Source: an uncultured bacterium (GTDB taxonomy: Bacteria; Patescibacteriota; Minisyncoccia; Phycocordibacterales; UBA9973). From it: 7,194 nucleotides of DNA. The notes under the pieces are model-generated. The model did not search any database. It saw only the letters and a program-made list of their open reading frames with translations, and was not told the origin of the DNA. The DNA lies in NCBI GenBank assembly GCA_937895685.1, contig CALBMC010000102.1, positions 1-7,194 of the forward strand, given 5' to 3'. The translations under genes were made by a program, and so were the position numbers. Position 1 is the stretch's first letter, and each line of letters begins with the position of its first letter. Below are positions 4,216 to 7,194 of this stretch, in pieces.

Positions 4216-4288
4216 ATTTTTAACTTTTGCAAATACTGCGATAAACGCTAGTAATCTACGACCGTTCCTGTATCAACAGGCTAGAAAA

Positions 4289-4317
4289 AGTATACAGGAT
4301 ATGGATTTTATAAGCAA
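4289..4317 (-). promoter_or_regulatory. Promoter of hup
   Basis: On the minus strand there is TTGCTT (4312-4317), a 17-bp spacer and TATACT (4289-4294) preceded by TG. The start is expected near 4282. It is back to back with the promoter region of the gene at 4349, only a few bases from a TTGACA at 4322-4327. Confidence 0.6.
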
Positions 4318-4321
4318 AAGG

Positions 4322-4350
4322 TTGACAGACTTATATTATTGTATTAGTAT
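4322..4350 (+). promoter_or_regulatory. Promoter region of the small membrane protein gene
   Basis: Two readings are possible. TTGACA (4322-4327) with TAGTAT 17 bp downstream (4345-4350) would force translation to start at ATG 4370. Alternatively the -10 is TATTAT (4334-4339), giving a nearly leaderless start at ATG 4349. The second is favoured because TATTAT plus ATTAGTATGA is shared with the gene at 2076, but it leaves the good TTGACA unused. Confidence 0.4.
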
Positions 4351-4606
4351 GAAGACAAATTTTGCAAATATGACGACAAGAGAACAAGACAAAGCCCTCG
4401 ACAGAGGCATAGTTTTAGCAATGCTCGTAATAGCGCTTGCTAGCTATATCTTAATGCCTCAAATGCAGGCAAAAATCCTTTGCTCCACACTATTTCTGTG
4501 CGGAGCATTGATGGAACTGGCTATGATTAGCAAAAAATGGCCAAAAACATTTTTTATCATCTCTTTTGCAGTTTTTGCAATAGGGGTGGTACTTTCAGGA
4601 TTTTAA
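4349..4606 (+). CDS. Small membrane protein, three predicted TM segments
   Basis: 85 aa from ATG 4349; an earlier ATG at 4301 lies in the hup promoter, and a later one at 4370 would give 78 aa. After a short polar N-terminus (KTNFANMTTREQDKALDR) come hydrophobic stretches at about 20-37 (IVLAMLVIALASYILM), 42-60 (KILCSTLFLCGALMELAM) and 67-85 (TFFIISFAVFAIGVVLSG). There is no signal-peptide cleavage site and no family I recognise. It is monocistronic, between a divergent hup and a strong terminator. Membrane location is inferred from hydrophobicity only. Confidence 0.7.
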   Translation: MKTNFANMTTREQDKALDRGIVLAMLVIALASYILMPQMQAKILCSTLFLCGALMELAMISKKWPKTFFIISFAVFAIGVVLSGF

Positions 4607-4641
4607 AATAAAAGGTTTTAACCAAAACAATTTTATTAACC

Positions 4642-4667
4642 CCCCCGTTTTTACGGGGGATTTTTAT
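4642..4667 (+). terminator. Terminator after the small membrane protein gene
   Basis: CCCCCGT-TTTT-ACGGGGG forms a perfect 7-bp stem followed by ATTTTTAT. It lies 35 nt after the stop at 4606 and abuts the next promoter. Confidence 0.85.
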
Positions 4668-4670
4668 TTG

Positions 4671-4679
4671 TGATAAAAT
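4671..4679 (+). promoter_or_regulatory. Extended -10 promoter for a leaderless mRNA
   Basis: TGATAAAAT is an extended -10 (TGn plus TAAAAT). The ATG at 4686 starts 7 bases after the -10 ends, where transcription itself should begin, so the mRNA probably starts at the AUG. No -35 is evident because the preceding bases are the terminator stem. The AAGGA just before the ATG is too close to act as a Shine-Dalgarno. Confidence 0.6.
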
Positions 4680-4685
4680 TAAGGA

Positions 4686-4847
4686 ATGGGAAACAACAAA
4701 TATTCTATAGATGAGTACAACCAAATGGTTGGAAGAATAAAAAATGGAACCGCAACAGAAGAAGATAAGGTTGCGATTCAAGAGCTTGTTCTAAACGCAA
4801 CTATAGAAGTCGAAGAAATTTTAAAAGAAGATGAAAAAGAATCATGA
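4686..4847 (+). CDS. Hypothetical 53-aa acidic protein
   Basis: 53 aa, not recognised. It begins MGNNKYSIDEYNQMVGRIKN, is rich in Glu and Lys, is probably all helical, and has no membrane segment. It is supported by the leaderless promoter immediately upstream, by codon use like its neighbours, and by a 4-nt ATGA overlap with the next gene, which suggests translational coupling and joint function. SxxEYNxMVxRIKNGTATEEDKxAIQEL looks like a short helical hairpin. Confidence 0.65.
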   Translation: MGNNKYSIDEYNQMVGRIKNGTATEEDKVAIQELVLNATIEVEEILKEDEKES

Positions 4848-5212
4848 AAGAAAATTTAAATGAAAAGATAGAGGAGCCTCTTGATTTTGAGTTTTTAAAG
4901 GAAAAACTCGAGAAGTCTTCACCAAAAGCCATAGAGAAAATAAAGATGATGATGAAAGATCCCTCAACTTGGATGGGAATTGCTTTTTTGGTCGCTGGGA
5001 GCGTAGGAATTTATGAGGGCATGTCTGGACAGCATGAGGTCAAAGAGAATATTGAAGAACTACAATCCCAAGCAGAAGGAATAAACGCAATTTATCAGCA
5101 ATTCAAAGTAATGGGTATGCTGCTAGCTTCTGGCGGTATATTTCTTACAGTTAAGGCTTTTCAGGATATGAAAATGAAATTAAAGGCAGAGGAGGAAGAA
5201 GAAGAGGAATAA
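4844..5212 (+). CDS. Hypothetical two-TM membrane protein
   Basis: 122 aa, family not recognised. A charged N-terminal part (1-40, helical) is followed by a hydrophobic stretch at about 43-59 (WMGIAFLVAGSVGIYEG), an amphipathic middle of about 28 residues, a second hydrophobic stretch at about 87-105 (KVMGMLLASGGIFLTVKAF) and a run of Glu at the C-terminus. Both ends are probably cytoplasmic. The start codon overlaps the stop of the 53-aa gene, so the two proteins are likely made together and may interact. A strong terminator follows at 5224-5261. Confidence 0.75.
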   Translation: MKENLNEKIEEPLDFEFLKEKLEKSSPKAIEKIKMMMKDPSTWMGIAFLVAGSVGIYEGMSGQHEVKENIEELQSQAEGINAIYQQFKVMGMLLASGGIFLTVKAFQDMKMKLKAEEEEEEE

Positions 5213-5223
5213 GATGATGGAAA

Positions 5224-5261
5224 AATTCAAAAACCGCCCAAGATAGGGCGGTTTTTGAATT
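5224..5261. terminator. Bidirectional terminator between converging units
   Basis: A perfect 16-bp stem (AATTCAAAAACCGCCC at 5224-5239 and its complement at 5246-5261) with loop AAGATA. A-tract and T-tract on both sides allow it to end the plus-strand membrane protein unit and the minus-strand rny/GIY-YIG unit. Confidence 0.85.
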
Positions 5262-5270
5262 ACTATTTTT

Positions 5271-5312
5271 AAAGTCTCACTACCAGGCGAACCCGGTAGT
5301 AGATCTTTGATT
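5271..5312 (-). repeat. Hairpin made of a direct and an inverted copy of the rny end
   Basis: On the minus strand ACTACCGGG-TTCG-CCTGGTAGT forms a 9-bp stem (one G.U) with a UUCG loop. Its outer part (5271-5291) matches 20 of 21 bases of 5586-5606, the 3' end of rny, as a direct repeat. Its inner part (5292-5312) is an inverted copy of 5582-5602 (17 of 21). The stop codon of the GIY-YIG gene falls at the edge of this inverted copy. Confidence 0.65.
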
Positions 5313-5577
5313 AGGACGAAATATTTTTAAAATAGTCTTGTAATCTTTTTTTAAGCATCCTTCTTCCGATAGTTGTCTTTAAGTAACCCTCTCTTCTTTT
5401 TGCTTCAGTTTCAGACAAACAAGCTTCATAATATATAACTTTCCACGGTAGATACCTTTTTGTAGAAATATTTCGTCCAGAGTTATGTTCTAACAATCTT
5501 TTCTTTAAGTCTATTGTATAACCAAAATATAGTTCTTTTGGATATTTTTTACTTTGCAAACAGTAAACGTAGAACAT
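5311..5577 (-). CDS. GIY-YIG family endonuclease (small, UPF0213-like)
   Basis: 88 aa, a single GIY-YIG domain. YVY (3-5) and YFGYT (17-21) correspond to the GIY and YIG motifs. R27 in DLKKRLLEHN is the expected catalytic arginine, and E63 in EAKRREGYLK the likely metal-binding glutamate. LKTTIGRRMLKKRLQDYF is a typical C-terminus for these small CPR proteins. It starts 17 nt after rny with no Shine-Dalgarno and is probably co-transcribed. The gene is bracketed almost to its ends by inverted copies of a 21-bp sequence, with a further direct copy outside, which suggests a mobile cassette. The substrate is unknown; family members include structure-specific and homing nucleases. Confidence 0.92.
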   Translation of the reverse strand: MFYVYCLQSKKYPKELYFGYTIDLKKRLLEHNSGRNISTKRYLPWKVIYYEACLSETEAKRREGYLKTTIGRRMLKKRLQDYFKNISS

Positions 5578-5581
5578 AATA

Positions 5582-5606
5582 AATCAAAGTCTCACTACCG
5601 GGCGAA
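5582..5606 (-). repeat. rny 3'-end repeat copy
   Basis: It covers the last codons (Phe-Ala-Arg), the stop and the bases after it. The left copies are at 5271-5291 (direct, 20/21) and 5292-5312 (inverted, 17/21). It is the junction between rny and the GIY-YIG cassette. Confidence 0.65.
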
Positions 5607-7124
5607 TTCTACAACTCTTGTCTCTCTTATCACTGTTACCTTGATTTCTCCGGGATACTTTAGGTCTGATTCTATTTTCATTGCTACATCTCGAGCCAAT
5701 GTCTTTGCTTCAATATCACTTAGGTCTTCTGGTTTTACGAACACTCTTATTTCTCTTCCTGCGGAGAGAGCGTAAGCTTTCTCTACACCTTTCATATTGT
5801 TTGCAAGAGTTTCAAGTTCTCCAAGTCTCTTCAAGTAATTCTCAACAGTGTCTCTTCTTGCCCCAGGTCGTCCACCAGAGATATAGTCAGCGGTTTGAAC
5901 AATAACTGCTTCAACTGTTTCGTGAGGCCAATCATCGTGGTGACTTTTCATGGCAGTAATAATTCTAGGGTCTGCCCCAAACTTCTCAAGAATTCTCATT
6001 CCAATTTCAATATGTGTTCCTTGAACTTCATGATCCAGTGCTTTTCCTATGTCGTGCACCAATGCTCCAGCTTTTGCTACATAGACATCTGCTCCAAGCT
6101 CTTCTGCTAGCATTCCAGCAATATGAGTCATCTCAATTGAGTGTTGCAAAACATTTTGTCCGTAGCTTGTTCGGAAATAAAGTCTTCCTAGTATTGCCAC
6201 GATTCTCGGGTCAAAGTTGAAGATTCCACATTCGTAACACGCCGCATCTCCCTTTTCTTTGATTATTTTATTTATTTCACCTTTTGCTTTCTCTACTTCT
6301 TCTTCAATTTTTGCTGGTTGAATTCTTCCATCCATTATTAGGTTTTCAAGGGCCATTCTCGCAATTTGTCTTCTAACTGGATCAAAAGCTGAAATTATTA
6401 TCACTCCCGGTGTGTCATCTACTATAAGTTCTACTCCAGCTGCTCTTTCGAAGGCTCTAATGTTTCTACCTTCTTTTCCGATAATCTTTCCTTTTATTTC
6501 ATCGTTTGGAATTGAGACGTTTGTTGTCATCAACTCAGATGCGGTAGAGGAAGAAAGTCTCTGTATTGTTGTAGCCAAGATGTCCTTTGCTCTTCTTTCG
6601 AGAGTTTCTGCTCCCATAACCTCAAGTTTCTGAATTCTTACCTTCAAGTCCTCGTCTGCTTTTATCTCAAGTTCTTTTATTAGAAGGTTTTTTGCCTCAT
6701 CAGTTGTAAGTCCAGAAACGGCCTCTAATTTCTTCTTTCTTTCGTCGTCAGCAAGGTCAATTCTTTCCTTTATTTTCTTTATTTCTTCTATCTTTAGTTT
6801 TATATTTTCGACTTCTTTGTCTATTTCTATCTGTCTTGTGTCGAGAAGTTCCTCTTTTTTGATTAGGCGCTCTTCTGTTTTCTTCCAGTCTTCTTCTTTT
6901 GTTTTTTCCGTTTCCTTTAATTCAAGAAGAGTTTCTTCTGATTTCTTCTTTGCTTCGTCTGTTATTCTTTGTGCCTCTTCTTTCGCTCCAACCAACATTT
7001 GTTTGATGTCTATTTCCAGAGATCTCTTCTTTGAAAGAGAAACCAAGATTCGAGTGTAATACCCGATTAGAGCACCAACAAGAAGGGCAAAGCTTCCGAA
7101 GGCAATTATTTTTATAAATGTCAT
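5595..7124 (-). CDS. rny: Ribonuclease Y
   Basis: 509 aa, close to the usual length. It is a membrane-anchored endoribonuclease that starts mRNA decay. One N-terminal TM segment (about 5-24, IIAFGSFALLVGALIGYY) is followed by a long Lys/Glu coiled coil (about 38-140). A KH domain with GKIIGKEGRNI (212-222, GxxG at 216-219) comes next, then an HD domain with QHS (H328) and VHDIGK (H357, D358), and a C-terminal domain ending RETRVVEFAR, like the family's usual ending, so the reading frame is complete. The start at 7124 is preceded by a small hairpin and no Shine-Dalgarno. A GIY-YIG gene follows after 17 nt. Confidence 0.97.
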   Translation of the reverse strand: MTFIKIIAFGSFALLVGALIGYYTRILVSLSKKRSLEIDIKQMLVGAKEEAQRITDEAKKKSEETLLELKETEKTKEEDWKKTEERLIKKEELLDTRQIEIDKEVENIKLKIEEIKKIKERIDLADDERKKKLEAVSGLTTDEAKNLLIKELEIKADEDLKVRIQKLEVMGAETLERRAKDILATTIQRLSSSTASELMTTNVSIPNDEIKGKIIGKEGRNIRAFERAAGVELIVDDTPGVIIISAFDPVRRQIARMALENLIMDGRIQPAKIEEEVEKAKGEINKIIKEKGDAACYECGIFNFDPRIVAILGRLYFRTSYGQNVLQHSIEMTHIAGMLAEELGADVYVAKAGALVHDIGKALDHEVQGTHIEIGMRILEKFGADPRIITAMKSHHDDWPHETVEAVIVQTADYISGGRPGARRDTVENYLKRLGELETLANNMKGVEKAYALSAGREIRVFVKPEDLSDIEAKTLARDVAMKIESDLKYPGEIKVTVIRETRVVEFAR

Positions 7125-7194
7125 ATGGGTTAAAAACCCTTTTACAAGCTAGCGTTTTTCCACCCTTATTTTTATAAGGTTTTTTGTAATTTTT
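7125..7194 (-). promoter_or_regulatory. rny leader with two small inverted repeats
   Basis: Immediately before the ATG, GGGTT-TTT-AACCC could fold and cover the start region. Farther up, CCTTAT-AAAA-ATAAGG (7164-7179) is either part of the leader or, read on the plus strand with its TTTTTT, a weak terminator. A TATAAA within it could be a -10, but the window ends before a -35 can be judged. Confidence 0.35.

Noticed and set aside
4683..4685. AAGGA before ATG 4686 as a Shine-Dalgarno
   Set aside because: It ends directly at the start codon, too close to position a ribosome; a leaderless start explains the spacing better.
5554..7059. Plus-strand frames opposite rny
   Set aside because: Antisense shadows of rny rich in Ser/Phe/Leu, as expected from the reverse of a Lys/Glu-rich coiled coil.

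Overview
The window looks like a piece of a small, AT-rich Candidate Phyla Radiation (Patescibacteria, probably Parcubacteria-like) genome. The reasons are the compact gene set, the lack of Shine-Dalgarno sequences before almost every start, a small GIY-YIG nuclease of a type common in that group, a CPR-style HTH/LAGLIDADG-like protein, a short YraN and orphan small membrane proteins. Stops include TGA (end of yraN and end of the 53-aa gene), so the UGA-to-Gly code of Gracilibacteria/SR1 is unlikely. This placement is an inference from gene content; no rRNA or marker phylogeny is available here.

Layout: (1) 1-180: an unresolved edge and the cca terminator. (2) 178-1781, minus strand: tRNA-Arg(TCG) followed by cca, apparently one transcription unit from a TTGATA/TATAAT promoter. 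(3) 1858-2075: spacer rich in inverted repeats, ending in a promoter. (4) 2076-2796, plus: an HTH plus LAGLIDADG-like protein whose stop codon lies inside tRNA-Gly(GCC). (5) 2797-3028: a palindrome-rich spacer with an inverted pair of DnaA-box-like 9-mers and a near-perfect ParB-binding parS site. (6) 3029-3749, plus: yraN, tRNA-Pro(TGG), tRNA-Gly(TCC) and a long hairpin. (7) 3750-3880: spacer with an antisense tRNA-Gly relic. (8) HU (hup, minus), divergent from a small membrane protein gene (plus). (9) 4686-5212, plus: a two-gene unit, with a leaderless 53-aa protein overlapping a two-TM protein by ATGA. (10) 5311-7124, minus: RNase Y (rny) followed by a GIY-YIG gene that sits between repeated copies of the rny 3' end.

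The genes serve tRNA maturation (CCA addition to four tRNAs, none of which encodes CCA), RNA turnover (RNase Y), nucleoid structure (HU) and DNA processing (YraN, GIY-YIG).

The most notable signal is a cluster of three parS-like 16-mers (one mismatch, one mismatch, two mismatches to the textbook consensus) plus a fourth weaker one within 1.6 kb. Two are embedded in coding sequence and one lies beside the DnaA-box-like pair. No parA, parB or dnaA gene is in view. This suggests an origin-proximal partition locus. The second most notable signal is the GIY-YIG cassette flanked by direct and inverted copies of the end of rny, which looks like a small mobile or REP-like element.
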